Shown: one piece after another, positions 26,155-38,653 of the stretch
Layout: every line of letters starts with the position of its first letter
How positions within the stretch are numbered: position 1 is the first letter of the stretch
Assembly: GCA_018261735.1 (NCBI GenBank)
Contig: JAGTRM010000009.1
Coordinates: 1-64,000, forward strand
Source of the DNA: Pseudomonadota bacterium
Lineage (GTDB): Bacteria > Pseudomonadota > Gammaproteobacteria > Burkholderiales > Chitinibacteraceae
Length of the DNA: 64,000 nucleotides
Direction: 5' to 3'
Notes under the pieces: generated by a model
The model's database searches: none
What the model saw: the letters and a program-made list of their open reading frames with translations, nothing else
Told to the model about the DNA's origin: nothing
Program-made: the position numbers and the translations under genes

Positions 26155-26589
26155 TTACGACCAGAGATCATGCCGATCCCGCCGTTCCTGACGGTAGTTG
26201 GTCACTTCCAATCGAATGCCATCCGGATCATTGAAGAAAGTTGCCCAGTAATCGGATGCATATTCCGGATAAAGCCGCGCCTCTGTTGCCTCGATCCCCA
26301 AAGAGCGCAACCCGTTGGCCACGGCCACCACATCGGCAACGGATTCGACCCGGAAGCAAAAGTGATGCAGCCCAGGTGCGTAGGCATCGTGACTGAAGGT
26401 GGAGTGGGACGGTCGAAGAACATAGCCGAAATGTCGATTGAAATACTGGATATGCGGATCACCTCCCAGGGCAAAGGTGTTCTTGCGAAAACCCAGCGTT
26501 GCAAGCAAGGCTTTGTCATAAAAGGCTTCCGAGCGCTGAAGGTCGGATACCGTAATGTAGATATGGTCGATTCCGCTCACTTCAGTCAT
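26155..26589 (-). CDS. VOC (glyoxalase/bleomycin resistance) family protein
   Basis: 144 aa. It has the paired beta-alpha-beta-beta-beta VOC pattern with HIYITVSDLQRSEAFYDKAL, a metal-ligand-like HHFCFRV and FFNDPDGIRLEV at the C-terminal end. VOC proteins bind a metal and act as lyases, dioxygenases or drug-binding proteins; the substrate cannot be told. It lies in a stretch of small accessory genes, 41 bases downstream of another minus-strand hypothetical gene. Confidence 0.88.
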   Translation of the reverse strand: MTEVSGIDHIYITVSDLQRSEAFYDKALLATLGFRKNTFALGGDPHIQYFNRHFGYVLRPSHSTFSHDAYAPGLHHFCFRVESVADVVAVANGLRSLGIEATEARLYPEYASDYWATFFNDPDGIRLEVTNYRQERRDRHDLWS

Positions 26590-26630
26590 GGCATGGATTC
26601 CGGCGCGTTGAAAAACGAATTTGGCGGGGA

Positions 26631-27095
26631 TTACTCGCTGGCGTGGCGCAACAGCAGCAACAAGCGCTTATGGATATTGATAATCCGCCGCCGCCAAAGC
26701 TTTGGCTCCTTGGCATTGAGCGCATGAATCGAGCGCAGATCCTTGATCTTGTCGTAGATACTGTCAATCAGCAGCTTGGTCGGCTTGCCCGCCCAAGGCG
26801 CCAGATCGCTGCCGGACAGCCCTTCGAAATCTGGAATGGCGCTGCGCTTGACCGTGTTGAAATCGAAGCCGCTTTCGTTGAGCCGGTCGAACACCACGGT
26901 GGAGAAACGCGAAATGACCGCCTCGGGCGGCACATCGTCCTCGATCACCCGAAAGCACAGGCGCGAATTTTCTTTCAGCTCCTCGACCAGCGCCCGCACA
27001 TTGCCGCGGGTCTGTTTGTGCAGATCGCTGAACCACAGCATGGCCTTGGCACAACTGGACACCACGGATAACAGAGGAGAAACGGAGGCGAGCAT
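26631..27095 (-). CDS. Hypothetical protein with basic C-terminus
   Basis: 154 aa. No family recognised. It is soluble, probably mostly helical, and ends in a basic helix (RRRIINIHKRLLLLLRHA). The start could also be the Met about 18 residues later, since no clear ribosome-binding site precedes the first. It may be co-transcribed with the VOC gene downstream. Confidence 0.6.
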   Translation of the reverse strand: MLASVSPLLSVVSSCAKAMLWFSDLHKQTRGNVRALVEELKENSRLCFRVIEDDVPPEAVISRFSTVVFDRLNESGFDFNTVKRSAIPDFEGLSGSDLAPWAGKPTKLLIDSIYDKIKDLRSIHALNAKEPKLWRRRIINIHKRLLLLLRHASE

Positions 27096-27185
27096 GGCTT
27101 TTCCGCAGGCGAAGGAATGGCAGAAGCGTAACGGGGTGGCACCATCCGGGCAAGAGCGGGATCATCCGTTTGGGAGCCAAAACCC

Positions 27186-27207
27186 GGGGCGATTGCTTAA
27201 TCGCCCC
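27186..27207. repeat. Perfect hairpin beside REP copy B
   Basis: 9-base arms GGGGCGATT and AATCGCCCC with a GCTT loop. A near copy of part of it (GGGCGATTG-AGT-AATCG) occurs at 27338-27354 on the other side of the REP element. On the minus strand it could also serve as a weak terminator for the gene at 27359-27631. Confidence 0.6.
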
Positions 27208-27224
27208 TTGCTGACAAAGTACAG

Positions 27225-27324
27225 GTAGGTCGGATAAGCCAAAGGCGCCATCCGACGCATGGGATTCAAATATCCAACATTGGAAACCAAACGTCGGAAG
27301 GCGCTTCGCTTTTCCGACCTACGC
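27225..27324. repeat. REP-like palindromic element, copy B
   Basis: 33-base arms at 27225-27257 (begins GTAGGTCGGATAAGCC) and 27292-27324 (ends CTTTTCCGACCTACGC), imperfectly complementary, with a 34-base loop unlike that of copy A at 17038-17130. Flanked by 15-of-17 matching direct repeats at 27187-27203 and 27338-27354. Confidence 0.82.
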
Positions 27325-27358
27325 GGCGGCTGGGATCGGGCGATTGAGTAATCGGTAT

Positions 27359-27631
27359 CTACAAGAACGTTTCGCGCACTTTCTTATTAATGATTTCGCA
27401 AATTTCTGCGGTTTTCGGAAATTCGGCGGCGAGCCAGCCTGCAGGGACATAAACATGATTTAGGTACTGAACCACCGTTGTGCCATCGTAGCCAGCGCAC
27501 AAAAACACCTCAGATTCATTTCCTGTCATCGCCGCAGGAACAAATACCACGCCTTCTTCTGAAAGGCCAACTGAGCGTTTCCATTTGGGGATTTTTTTGT
27601 TCTCAGAATTTTCAACTTCGAACCATTGCAT
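27359..27631 (-). CDS. Small hypothetical protein
   Basis: 90 aa. The ATG at 27631 has an excellent AAGGAG site 6 bases upstream, which decides the start. The protein is soluble (MQWFEVENSENKKIP start, ICEIINKKVRETFL end), acidic to neutral, with no family recognised. Base composition is more AT-rich than the chromosome around it, and it lies between a REP element and the DUF2442/DUF4160 pair, pointing to an acquired accessory segment. Confidence 0.65.
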   Translation of the reverse strand: MQWFEVENSENKKIPKWKRSVGLSEEGVVFVPAAMTGNESEVFLCAGYDGTTVVQYLNHVYVPAGWLAAEFPKTAEICEIINKKVRETFL

Positions 27632-27693
27632 AACTATCTCCTTAAGAAAATGAATCAATGGGGTCAGTATCGATTGATTTTCCACCCCTATCC

Positions 27694-28186
<493 letters not shown>

Positions 28187-28200
28187 GACTTCATGCTAAC

Positions 28201-28227
28201 AAAAAACGCCCGCAATCGCGGGCGATT
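28201..28227 (-). terminator. Rho-independent terminator of gltD
   Basis: On the minus strand: 7-base stem CGCCCGC / GCGGGCG with a GATT loop and a run of six T, 24 bases after the gltD stop. Confidence 0.92.
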
Positions 28228-28251
28228 TTGATTCCAGCGAGGCGACCTGGA

Positions 28252-29667
<1,416 letters not shown>

Positions 29668-29734
29668 CTAAATACCTCACGTTCGGGAGCGGAGAACGGG
29701 GATGAACACTGCCCGTTTCCCGGCTCACCAGAAA

Positions 29735-32700
29735 TCAATCCTTCAACAGGCTGTCGATATGCGCGGCCTTCGGCTTCACCAGCCAGAAGGCATCCGCAGC
29801 GGCGTCGAAATCTTCCAGCAATTCGCGACCGATGCTGCTGCCGGTCAGCTTCACATGCTGTTCCAGCTTCTCGCGCAGGAACGCACGATGCGGTTCCATC
29901 GACTCGGTGTTGATGTGGTTGATGTCGATCAGCTCGTTGTTGTAGCGGTAGGCGAACTTGCGCGCCGGGTCGTAGACGAAGGCAAAGCCGCCGGTCATGC
30001 CCGCGCCGAAGTTGTAGCCCGTCTCGCCCAGCACGATCACGCAGCCGCCGGTCATGTATTCGCAGCCATGGTCGCCCACGCCTTCGACCACCGCGGTCGC
30101 GCCCGAATTGCGCACGGCGAAGCGCTCGCCCGCCACGCCTGCGGCAAACAGCTCACCGCCGGTCGCGCCGTACAAACAGGTATTGCCGGCGATCACCGCA
30201 TCCTGCGATTCGAAATCGCTGCCCTTGGGCGGGTAGATCACGATCTTGCCGCCCGCCATGCCCTTGCCGACATAATCGTTGGCATCGCCTTCGAGTTCGA
30301 TCGTCAGGCCATGGGCATTCCACACGCCCAAGCTTTGGCCGGCCGAACCGTGCAATCTGATCGTCAGGCAATCGGCCGGCAGCCCTTCCGCGCCATGCGC
30401 CTTGGCGATCTCGCCCGAGAGGCGCGCGCCGATCGAGCGGTTCACGTTATGCACCGCGTAATCGAACACCTGCGGCGCCTTGTCCCGGATGCCTGCCAGC
30501 GCGTCCCGCACCATCTGTTCGGCCAACTCACCCTTGTCGAACGACGGGTTGGAAGGCTCGATACAGAAGCGCGGCTCGCTGGCCGGAATCTCGCCCTGGC
30601 TCAGCAGCACATCGAGCTGCAGCTTGTGCTGCTTGCCGGTGATGCCGTTTTCCAGCGCCAAGAGGTCGCTGCGGCCGATCAATTCTTCCATCGTACGCAC
30701 GCCGAGTTGCGCCATCAGCTCGCGGGTTTCCTGCGCGATGAAGGTGAAGTAGTTCATCACCATTTCCGGGTAGCCGATGAAGTACTTGCTGCGCAGCTTC
30801 ACTTCTTGCGTCGCCACACCGGTCGCGCAGTTGTTCAGATGGCAGATGCGCAGGAACTTGCAGCCCAGCGCCACCATCGGCCCGGTGCCGAAACCGAACG
30901 ATTCCGCGCCCATCAGCGCCGCCTTGACCACGTCGAGACCCGTCTTCAAGCCACCATCGGCCTGCACGCGCACGCGTCCACGCAGGCCGTTGGCGCGCAG
31001 CACCTGTTGCGCTTCGGTCAGGCCCAGCTCGAACGGCGTGCCGGCGTATTTCACCGAAGTCAGCGGCGAAGCGCCGGTGCCGCCGTCGTGGCCGGAGATC
31101 GTGATCAGGTCGGCATAGGCCTTGGCTACACCAGCAGCAATCGTGCCAACGCCAGGCTCGGCTACCAGCTTCACCGACACCAGCGCCTGCGGGTTGACCT
31201 GCTTCAAGTCGAAGATCAGCTGCGCCAAGTCCTCAATGGAATAGATATCGTGGTGCGGCGGCGGTGAGATCAGCGAAATGCCCGGCTTGGAGCAGCGCAG
31301 CTTGGCGATCAGCGGGGACACCTTGTCGCCCGGCAACTGCCCGCCCTCGCCCGGCTTCGCGCCTTGCGCCACCTTGATCTGCAGCACTTCGGCATTGACC
31401 AGGTAATGCGGCGTCACGCCGAAGCGACCCGAAGCAATCTGCTTGATCTTCGACATCTTCACCGTGCCGTAGCGCACCGGATCTTCGCCGCCCTCGCCCG
31501 AATTGGAGCGCGCACCGAGGCGGTTCATGCCTTCGGCCAGCGCTTCGTGTGCTTCTGGAGAGAGCGCACCGAGCGACATGCCGGCGGAGTCGAAACGCTT
31601 CAAAATCGCCTCGACCGGTTCGACTTCAGACAACGGGATAGCCTTGGCCGCATCCAGCTTCAGCCCCATCAAGTCGCGCAGCATCGCCACCGGGCGCTCG
31701 TTCACCAGCTTGGCGTACTTGCGGTATTCGGCGTAATCGCCACCCTGCACCGCCTTTTGCAGCTGCATCACCACGTCCGGGTTGTAGGCGTGGTATTCCT
31801 CGCCGTGCACGTACTTGAGCAGGCCGCCCTGCTGGATCGGACGCATCGGGTTGAAGGCGAGCTTGTTCAGCAGCTTCTGGTCGGCTTCGAAATCGGCGAA
31901 ATCCGCGCCAGAAATACGCGATACGGTGCCGGCCAAGCACAGCTTGACCACGTCTTCGTGCACGCCGACGGCTTCGAACAATTGCGAGCTGCGGTAGGAC
32001 GCGATCGTCGAGATGCCCATCTTCGACAGGATCTTCAAGAGGCCCTTGTCGATGCCCTTGCGGAAGTTGGCGCAGGCCTTTTCGAGCGAATAGTCGAGCT
32101 GCCCCAGGTCGATCAGTTCCTGCACCGTCTGGTAGGCAAGGTACGGGTAGATCGCCGTCGCGCCGTAGGCGATCAGGCTGGCGAAATGGTGCGGATCGCG
32201 CGTGGTGCCGGTTTCCAGCACGATATTGGTCTTGCAGCGCAGACCGGCATTGACCAGCGCATGCTGCACCGCGCCGGTGGCGAACAGTGCGTGGATCGGC
32301 AGGCGATCCTTGGCAATCGCGCGGTCGGACAGCACCACGATCACCACGCCGTCCTCGCGCACTGCGGCCAGCACCTGGTCTTGCAGGCGCAAGATCGCGG
32401 CCTTGAGGTTCTCGGTTTCCGGGTCGTAGGAGAGGTCGAAGCTGCGGCTCTTGTAATCCGGGTCGATCTGTCCGGTCAGAATCCTGAACTTGCGCCCGGA
32501 GAGGATCGGTGAGCGCACTTCGATGCGCTTGGCGTTGTATTCCTCTTCCAGGAACACGTTGCGCTCGGAGCCGAAACAAGTGTTCAGCGACATCACGATC
32601 GCTTCGCGGATCGGGTCGATCGGCGGGTTGGTGACTTGCGCGAACTGCTGACGCAGGTAATCGAACGGCGAGCGCACCTTCTGCGACAGCACCGCCATTG

Positions 32701-34168
32701 GCGTGTCGTCGCCCATCGAGCCGATGGCTTCCTGGCCGTCGCGCGCGAGCACACTGATCACCTGATCGCGCTCTTCGAAAGTCAGCTGGAACTGCTTCTG
32801 GTAGGTCAGCAGCTGGTTCTTGTCCCAAATCTGCGCGACACCCGGATCGCCGCTTTCCTCGAGCTGGATCGCATGGCGCTTGATCCACTGGCGGTACGGA
32901 TTTGCCGACTTCAGCCGGTTGTCGATGGTTTCGGTATCGAGGAATTCGCCCGTGACCAGGTCGGCCGCTACGATCTGGCCCGGCTTCACGCGGCCCTTCT
33001 TCACCACGTCTTCCGGCTGGTAGTTCCACACGCCGATCTCGGACGCGATGGTCAGGTGGCGATCCTTGGTGATCACGTAGCGCGCCGGGCGCAGGCCGTT
33101 GCGGTCGAGCATGCAGCCGGCATAGCGGCCATTGGTCCAGACGATGCCGGCCGGGCCGTCCCACGGTTCCATGTGCAGCGAGTTGTATTCATAGAACGCG
33201 CGCAGATCGCGGTCGTTGCTATCGACGTTCTGCCAGGCCGGCGGCACCAGCATGCGCATCGCGCGGAAGATATCGATGCCGCCCATCAGCAGGCCTTCGA
33301 GCATGTTGTCGAGGCTCATCGAATCCGAACCGTTGGTCTGCACGATCGGGCGTACGCTGTCCATGTCCAGGTGCGGCGTTTCCAGGATCGCTTCGCGCGC
33401 CTTGGCCCACAGCCGGTTGCCGGCGACGGTGTTGATCTCGCCGTTGTGCGCGAGAAAGCGGAACGGCTGCGCGAGCTTCCACTGCGGCCAGGTGTTGGTC
33501 GAGAAACGCTGGTGATACACGGCGAGCGACGATTCGAAGCGCGGATCGCCCAGGTCCGGGTAGAACACCGGCAGGTTGTCCGGCGTCACCAGGCCCTTGT
33601 ACGAGATCACATGCGGGTTGAGCGTCGGCAGATAGAACGCGGCGTCCGAAGCATTGGCCTTTTCCGCCATGCGCCGCGCCTGGTAGAGCTTGCGCTCGAA
33701 CGCGAGATCGTCGAGCTCGGCCGGGCAGTTCACGAACACCTGCTTGAACAGCGGCAGCGTCTTGAGCGCGTATTCGCCGCAGGCTTCGATATTGGTCGGC
33801 ACGGTGCGGATGCCGGCCAGCACCAGCCCTTGCGCTTCGACGGCTTGTTGCAGGTTGGCGAGCGATTCGTCGGCACGGTGGAATACGAGACCGGCAGCAT
33901 AGCGCTCGGCCAGCGCAAAGCCGGAATCAAACGCCACGGCACGCAGGAAGCCATCGGGCTTGCGGAACAAGAGGCCGCAGCCATCGCCCGACTTGCCGTC
34001 GGCCGCGACCGCGCCGCGGTGAGTCAGGCTGGCGAGCGAATTGATCGCGGTGGAAACCAGCCAGTGCGAAGGCTTGTCGTCCATCTGTGTAATCAAACCA
34101 AAACCGCAGCTATCCTGTTCAAACTGCGGGCGGTACAGCGTGCCCTGCAACCAGCTTTGTCTGTCCAT
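29735..34168 (-). CDS. gltB: Glutamate synthase large subunit GltB
   Basis: 1477 aa from the ATG at 34168, chosen for its AAAGG motif; a TTG 9 bases earlier is possible. The class II amidotransferase domain begins after a short propeptide at Cys21 (DSCGFGLI). It is followed by the central domain, the FMN-binding synthase barrel ([18 protein letters not shown], and the 3Fe-4S cysteines near [13 protein letters not shown]) and the C-terminal beta-helix (GGxxG repeats). Together with GltD it forms the NADPH-GOGAT used for ammonia assimilation. Length and domains are complete. Confidence 0.97.
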   Translation of the reverse strand: MDRQSWLQGTLYRPQFEQDSCGFGLITQMDDKPSHWLVSTAINSLASLTHRGAVAADGKSGDGCGLLFRKPDGFLRAVAFDSGFALAERYAAGLVFHRADESLANLQQAVEAQGLVLAGIRTVPTNIEACGEYALKTLPLFKQVFVNCPAELDDLAFERKLYQARRMAEKANASDAAFYLPTLNPHVISYKGLVTPDNLPVFYPDLGDPRFESSLAVYHQRFSTNTWPQWKLAQPFRFLAHNGEINTVAGNRLWAKAREAILETPHLDMDSVRPIVQTNGSDSMSLDNMLEGLLMGGIDIFRAMRMLVPPAWQNVDSNDRDLRAFYEYNSLHMEPWDGPAGIVWTNGRYAGCMLDRNGLRPARYVITKDRHLTIASEIGVWNYQPEDVVKKGRVKPGQIVAADLVTGEFLDTETIDNRLKSANPYRQWIKRHAIQLEESGDPGVAQIWDKNQLLTYQKQFQLTFEERDQVISVLARDGQEAIGSMGDDTPMAVLSQKVRSPFDYLRQQFAQVTNPPIDPIREAIVMSLNTCFGSERNVFLEEEYNAKRIEVRSPILSGRKFRILTGQIDPDYKSRSFDLSYDPETENLKAAILRLQDQVLAAVREDGVVIVVLSDRAIAKDRLPIHALFATGAVQHALVNAGLRCKTNIVLETGTTRDPHHFASLIAYGATAIYPYLAYQTVQELIDLGQLDYSLEKACANFRKGIDKGLLKILSKMGISTIASYRSSQLFEAVGVHEDVVKLCLAGTVSRISGADFADFEADQKLLNKLAFNPMRPIQQGGLLKYVHGEEYHAYNPDVVMQLQKAVQGGDYAEYRKYAKLVNERPVAMLRDLMGLKLDAAKAIPLSEVEPVEAILKRFDSAGMSLGALSPEAHEALAEGMNRLGARSNSGEGGEDPVRYGTVKMSKIKQIASGRFGVTPHYLVNAEVLQIKVAQGAKPGEGGQLPGDKVSPLIAKLRCSKPGISLISPPPHHDIYSIEDLAQLIFDLKQVNPQALVSVKLVAEPGVGTIAAGVAKAYADLITISGHDGGTGASPLTSVKYAGTPFELGLTEAQQVLRANGLRGRVRVQADGGLKTGLDVVKAALMGAESFGFGTGPMVALGCKFLRICHLNNCATGVATQEVKLRSKYFIGYPEMVMNYFTFIAQETRELMAQLGVRTMEELIGRSDLLALENGITGKQHKLQLDVLLSQGEIPASEPRFCIEPSNPSFDKGELAEQMVRDALAGIRDKAPQVFDYAVHNVNRSIGARLSGEIAKAHGAEGLPADCLTIRLHGSAGQSLGVWNAHGLTIELEGDANDYVGKGMAGGKIVIYPPKGSDFESQDAVIAGNTCLYGATGGELFAAGVAGERFAVRNSGATAVVEGVGDHGCEYMTGGCVIVLGETGYNFGAGMTGGFAFVYDPARKFAYRYNNELIDINHINTESMEPHRAFLREKLEQHVKLTGSSIGRELLEDFDAAADAFWLVKPKAAHIDSLLKD

Positions 34169-34377
34169 CGCGTGCAACCTTTAGCTAAAACCGTTCAAAC
34201 CAATCAGACCGGCGCAAACCGCTCCAAACAAGCAGCCGTACCCATCCGACAAAAGGGTCAACAATATATACCTATTAGGGTTTTCCCGCAATTGCACCGG
34301 GCAGGAATCAATCTGCCGTCCATCAACCCGATTCCGGAATTACCATATGCACAACCTCCCTTTTGCCCGGATTTCTC

Positions 34378-36243
34378 ATGCGTGCTTTGTTGCTTGTCCT
34401 TTTCCTGCTCGCGGTACCGGCTTATGCCGCCAACCATGCCGAAATCGACGAGGGGCGCATTGCTAGCATCGCCCCGCTACTGCCTGCCACGCCGCAAGGC
34501 ATCGGGCCAACCTGTGCGGATCGCGCGGTCTGGGATCAACCTGCGCTCGCCGCTCGCCTCGCCGCCCCGAGCAAGGAGGCCGAAAAGCTCCTAAAGAAGT
34601 CGTTCCCGGCCTGGGATGACGAGGCCTATCTGGAATATTCCAGGAAAGGCAGCCGCCCGAACGGCGAGCGCATGATGAACGCACGCAAGGCATGGCTCTA
34701 CCCGCTGGTGATCGCCGAATGCCTGGAAAACAAAGCAAGATTCCTGCCCGCGATCGAGCGCACGCTGGCCGAACTCAACGCCCAGCCGACGTGGACTTGG
34801 GCCGCGCACGACAAGAATCTGCGCAATTTCAAAAACCGCGATTACGAAGTCGATCTTCTGGCTGCGGATATGGCCCATGACATCGCCCAGGCGCTTTACA
34901 TGCTCGGCGATGCGATCAGCCCGGCCGTGCGGCAGAAGACGCAGGCAGAGCTGGAAGCACGCATCTTTGCGCCGTTGCGCCGGACATTTACCACAGGAAA
35001 CAAAGACAACTGGTGGCTGAAGGCGGACCACAACTGGAACGCCGTCTGCTTGAAAGGTACGGTCGCCGCCGCGCTGGCCGCCTTGCCGGACCGCCGCGAC
35101 CGCGCACTGTTTGCCGCTGCCGGCGAGCATTACATCCAACGCTATCTGGGCGGCTTTCCTAATGATGGTTACAGCCTGGAAGGGCCGGGTTACTGGAATT
35201 ACGGCTTTTCGCATTTCGTCGAATTGCGCGAAGTGCTGATGCAGGCCACGGGCAGCCGGCTCGATCTGTTTGCCGCCCCCAAGGTGCGCAACATCGCGCT
35301 CTACGGTGCACGCATCGAAATGCTGCCCGGCAATATCGCCGCGTTCAGCGATGCCAACGCAAAGGAAAAAATCGATACCTTCACGCTGGCCTACAGCAAC
35401 GAAGCCCTCGGCCTGGGGATGCCGCTGAAACTGGCAATGGTGCCGGTCAGCGCCAACCGGGGCGCCAACAGCGCACCGCTATCCGTCGCCGCGATGCAGT
35501 TGTTTTCCCGGCCGTATGTCATCTCGGGACAGGCCGAAGCCCTCGATCCGCTGCGCAGTTATTTCGATCAGGTCGGCATGCTGGTTACCCGCCCAATGCC
35601 GGGCTCCGGCAGCCGGCTCGCCGCGAGCATCAAGGCCGGCGGCAACGCCAACCACAGCCACAACGACATCGGCTCCTACGCCATCGCGCTCGGCAGCGAG
35701 CAGCCGACCGGCGACGTCGGCCGCCCCGCTTATTCCAGCAAGACCTTCAGCAAGGCGCGCTACACCATCAAGGCGATCAATTCTTATGGCCACCCGGTTC
35801 CCGTGGTCGCTGGCGAGTTGCAGCAGAACGCCACCCAGGTCAAACCCAGGGGGCTCGCCACCCGCTTCACGCCGGAAGCCGACGAAATCACGCTCGACCT
35901 GGCCCCGGCCTACGATGTCTGGTCGCTGAAATCGCTCACCCGCACCCTGCGCCACGAGCGCGCCAACGGCGGCACGATCACCATCGAGGATCGTTTCGAA
36001 TACGGGTGGGAACGCAGCTTCGAAACCGCGCTGACCACGCTCGGCAACTGGCAGCAACTACCGGACGGCACGCTGGAGCTCTGGCAGAAGAGCGAACGCC
36101 TGCGCGTGCGAATCGAAGCCTCGGCGCCGTATGAGCTGATCGGGGAAACCATCGACGAGGAAGGTTTGGCTTTCACCCGCATCGCGATCCGGCTGAAAGA
36201 ACGGCAACAGACGGGCTGGGTACGACTGGTGATGCGAGCATAG
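34378..36243 (+). CDS. Heparinase II/III-type polysaccharide lyase, secreted
   Basis: 621 aa from the ATG at 34378. A signal peptide (MRALLLVLFLLAVPAYA) predicts periplasmic export. The helical toroid contains WWLKADHNWNAVCLKG (about residues 215-230), matching the HNWN motif of heparinase II-like enzymes. The C-terminal beta-sandwich starts with GNANHSHNDIGSY, the conserved His-rich catalytic/metal motif. Such enzymes cleave uronic-acid polymers or oligomers by beta-elimination; substrate (alginate or another uronan) cannot be read off. It stands divergent to gltB and converges with a DMT transporter. No strong ribosome-binding site. Confidence 0.85.
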   Translation: MRALLLVLFLLAVPAYAANHAEIDEGRIASIAPLLPATPQGIGPTCADRAVWDQPALAARLAAPSKEAEKLLKKSFPAWDDEAYLEYSRKGSRPNGERMMNARKAWLYPLVIAECLENKARFLPAIERTLAELNAQPTWTWAAHDKNLRNFKNRDYEVDLLAADMAHDIAQALYMLGDAISPAVRQKTQAELEARIFAPLRRTFTTGNKDNWWLKADHNWNAVCLKGTVAAALAALPDRRDRALFAAAGEHYIQRYLGGFPNDGYSLEGPGYWNYGFSHFVELREVLMQATGSRLDLFAAPKVRNIALYGARIEMLPGNIAAFSDANAKEKIDTFTLAYSNEALGLGMPLKLAMVPVSANRGANSAPLSVAAMQLFSRPYVISGQAEALDPLRSYFDQVGMLVTRPMPGSGSRLAASIKAGGNANHSHNDIGSYAIALGSEQPTGDVGRPAYSSKTFSKARYTIKAINSYGHPVPVVAGELQQNATQVKPRGLATRFTPEADEITLDLAPAYDVWSLKSLTRTLRHERANGGTITIEDRFEYGWERSFETALTTLGNWQQLPDGTLELWQKSERLRVRIEASAPYELIGETIDEEGLAFTRIAIRLKERQQTGWVRLVMRA

Positions 36244-36299
36244 TAAAAGCCGACCGAGAATTACTCATGCCAGGGCTCGCCCTGCCGTCACCGGGCGGA

Positions 36300-37190
36300 C
36301 TACGCGCTGCGCTCCATCCGACGCAGTAACGCCCGCGGGCTGAACCCGGTAACCAGCACCGTGCCCGCGATGACCGTGGACGAACCGAGCACGGTGTTCC
36401 AGCCCACGGTCTCGCCCAGGAACAACCAGCCCCAAAGAATGCCGAACAGAGGAATCAGGAAAGTGACCGTCAGTGTGGAGGTTGCGCCCACGTCGGCCAC
36501 CAGGCGGAAATACAGCAGGTAGGCCACGCCGCTGCACAGCACGCCCAGCGCCAGCACCGAAAGCCAGATGCCAGGACCGGGCACGGCACTGGCGGGCGAG
36601 AGCCACGCCACCGGCGCGATCAGCAGCGTTGCCGCCCACATGCTGCCGTGGGCATTGGCAAAAGCATCCAGAGCGCGCGCGGTCTTGGCATACGTTGTGG
36701 CAATGCCATAGCACCCTGCCGCCAGCACGGCAGCCAGGATCGCCACGCCGGCGCCGGGCAGGAAAGTGATCCGGTCGAACCCCACCAACAGGCTCACCCC
36801 CAGTACACCCAGTCCCAAGCCGAGCCAGGTTTTGGCCGGCAGCGCCTGGCGTGACCAGAGCGCACCGATCAGCGCGCCCCAGATCGGCGCCGTGGCATTC
36901 AGGATCGACAGCATCGAGACCGACAGCGTTCTGGCGGCGAAGGCAAACAGGAAAAACGGCAGCGCCGAATTGAACAAGCCGAGCATCAGGTAATGCCGCC
37001 AATGATCGCGCGCCTTGAGCGATTTGCCGAGCAGGCGCGCTACCACCCATAGAAATACTGCGGCAAATCCCACACGCAGGAATACCAGCGCGCCCGGCCC
37101 CAGCACCGGCGCGGCAATGCGCATGAAAAGAAACGATCCGCCCCAGATCGCGGCGAGAATACCCAAGCGCAGAAAGCTGGCAACACCCAT
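36300..37190 (-). CDS. EamA/DMT superfamily transporter
   Basis: 296 aa, ten predicted membrane helices in two EamA repeats (AAIWGGSFLFMRIA at the start; WGWLFLGETVGWNTVLGS in the second repeat). Such carriers usually export amino acids, metabolites or drugs; the substrate is unknown. The ATG has a perfect AAAGGAGA site. It is monocistronic. Confidence 0.9.
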   Translation of the reverse strand: MGVASFLRLGILAAIWGGSFLFMRIAAPVLGPGALVFLRVGFAAVFLWVVARLLGKSLKARDHWRHYLMLGLFNSALPFFLFAFAARTLSVSMLSILNATAPIWGALIGALWSRQALPAKTWLGLGLGVLGVSLLVGFDRITFLPGAGVAILAAVLAAGCYGIATTYAKTARALDAFANAHGSMWAATLLIAPVAWLSPASAVPGPGIWLSVLALGVLCSGVAYLLYFRLVADVGATSTLTVTFLIPLFGILWGWLFLGETVGWNTVLGSSTVIAGTVLVTGFSPRALLRRMERSA

Positions 37191-37346
37191 CTATTTCTCC
37201 TTTGTATCAGTAGCGGCTAAAGTATTTTGACAAGTATCCAGTAAATTACTGACGCAACATTCAAAAATTAAGCCCAACAAAATTGCCCGATGGAAAATGA
37301 CAGTGCGACAATGCGGCGATCCCACTTTGAATGTCACGGAGCCGCC

Positions 37347-38381
37347 ATGTCCCTTTCCAAAGCATCCACCGCCGCCCTGCTCGTCCAGATCATCCTGGTC
37401 GCGGTCTGGGCTTACCTGAGCAACGGAATATTGAGTTGGAGCCTTGCCCTTGGCGTAGCCGTGCTCGCATTGGCGGTCGGTCTACTCCGGAACAAGGCGG
37501 GCGGACAGACCGATACCCTGCAGCCGGTCCTGGCGGAATTGCTCGACAACAGCCGACATGGACGATTCGACGCGGTTGCCCAGCAGCTTTCCCGTCATCG
37601 CGACCACGCGGCGCTCGGCAAAATCCACCAGCTGTATGCCGATCTTTCCGGCGAACTGGCCAGAACCCGCGATCAGGTCAGTCAGGCGACGCACACGCTG
37701 GCCGATGTTCGCCATGACAAGGGTCATCCGGCGGATCTGAAAAAACAGGATTTGCGCCAGATTAAAGATGAAATCAGTGCGCTGCACACCTCGCTGGAAC
37801 AGATTATTGCCTTTACCGACCAGGCCGGCGTGCTGGCCCGCCAGGCCGCGGAGCGCGTCGGGATTACCGATTCGGCGATTGGGATCAGCGCAACCGAGAT
37901 CGGCTCGTTGATCGAATACTATCGGAGCATCTCCGCAACCTTCAAAGACCTGACCGCTCAATCGGAGCGGATCGGCCACATCGTGACCAGCATTCAGGAT
38001 ATTGCCAACCAGACCAATCTTCTGGCACTTAATGCCGCGATCGAGGCCGCCCGCGCAGGTGAAGCCGGCCGCGGCTTCGCGGTGGTTGCCGATGAAGTGC
38101 GCAAGCTCGCGGAACGCTCGGCGCTTTCCAGCAAGGAAATCGGCCAGATTGCCGAAGGACTGCAGACCACGGCGGCAGAAGCGTCCGGCGGCGTGGCCAA
38201 AGCCGGCGGCAGCGCGGAAACCGCGCTGAAACAGGCTCAGACTGCGCAGGCCGCCATGGCCGAGGTCAAGGCCAGCCTGCCGGTCCGTGTAGAAGTGGTC
38301 CGCAAGGCCAGGGCACAGATGGACGAACAGTTGAGCATTTGCAACAAACTGGATAGCGATCTTTCCGCACTGCTTTCCTGA
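37347..38381 (+). CDS. Compact methyl-accepting chemotaxis protein
   Basis: 344 aa from the ATG at 37347 (CGGAG upstream). Two adjacent membrane helices (about residues 8-24 and 29-46) are separated by only a few residues, so there is no periplasmic sensor domain. A coiled-coil linker without clear HAMP follows, and then the signalling hairpin with the conserved [20 protein letters not shown] and [14 protein letters not shown]. It binds CheA/CheW; input is probably cytoplasmic or membrane-based. A weak sigma-28-like site (CCCGATGG near 37286) precedes it but the match is poor. Confidence 0.88.
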   Translation: MSLSKASTAALLVQIILVAVWAYLSNGILSWSLALGVAVLALAVGLLRNKAGGQTDTLQPVLAELLDNSRHGRFDAVAQQLSRHRDHAALGKIHQLYADLSGELARTRDQVSQATHTLADVRHDKGHPADLKKQDLRQIKDEISALHTSLEQIIAFTDQAGVLARQAAERVGITDSAIGISATEIGSLIEYYRSISATFKDLTAQSERIGHIVTSIQDIANQTNLLALNAAIEAARAGEAGRGFAVVADEVRKLAERSALSSKEIGQIAEGLQTTAAEASGGVAKAGGSAETALKQAQTAQAAMAEVKASLPVRVEVVRKARAQMDEQLSICNKLDSDLSALLS

Positions 38382-38393
38382 TCATCCCGCATT

Positions 38394-38428
38394 GATCGCC
38401 CGCAACGCAGGTTTCGGTGCGGGCGATC
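38394..38428. terminator. Strong hairpin after the chemoreceptor gene
   Basis: Perfect 11-base arms GATCGCCCGCA and TGCGGGCGATC with a 13-base loop, 12 bases after the stop. There is no T-run, so it may work as an RNA stabiliser or a weak terminator. Confidence 0.5.
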
Positions 38429-38653
38429 CAATTTCAGGTGGCGTGCCGGGCAAACCGCCACAGCACCCGACGCTTCCATCGCCCCCGCATCCCTTTAGCC
38501 ACCCTTACCAATTACCCGCGTAAAAAACCGTTAACCCCCACCAGCACTGTCAACCGCCATGGCATGCTCGGCGTTGTTCCGCTGGCATGTGTGCCGCAGG
38601 AAGCTTATTGTGCAAGGCACCAAGCCATTATTTCGCCATCGCTGGATATGTCC

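Noticed and set aside
36283-36320. A possible third REP-like sequence near the DMT transporter stop
   Set aside because: Only a short part resembles the REP arms (GCTCCATCCGACG), the partner arm is missing, and it encodes the transporter C-terminus.
37261-37300. A sigma-28 promoter before the chemoreceptor
   Set aside because: Only five of eight -10 positions match and spacing is off by one; kept as a remark only.
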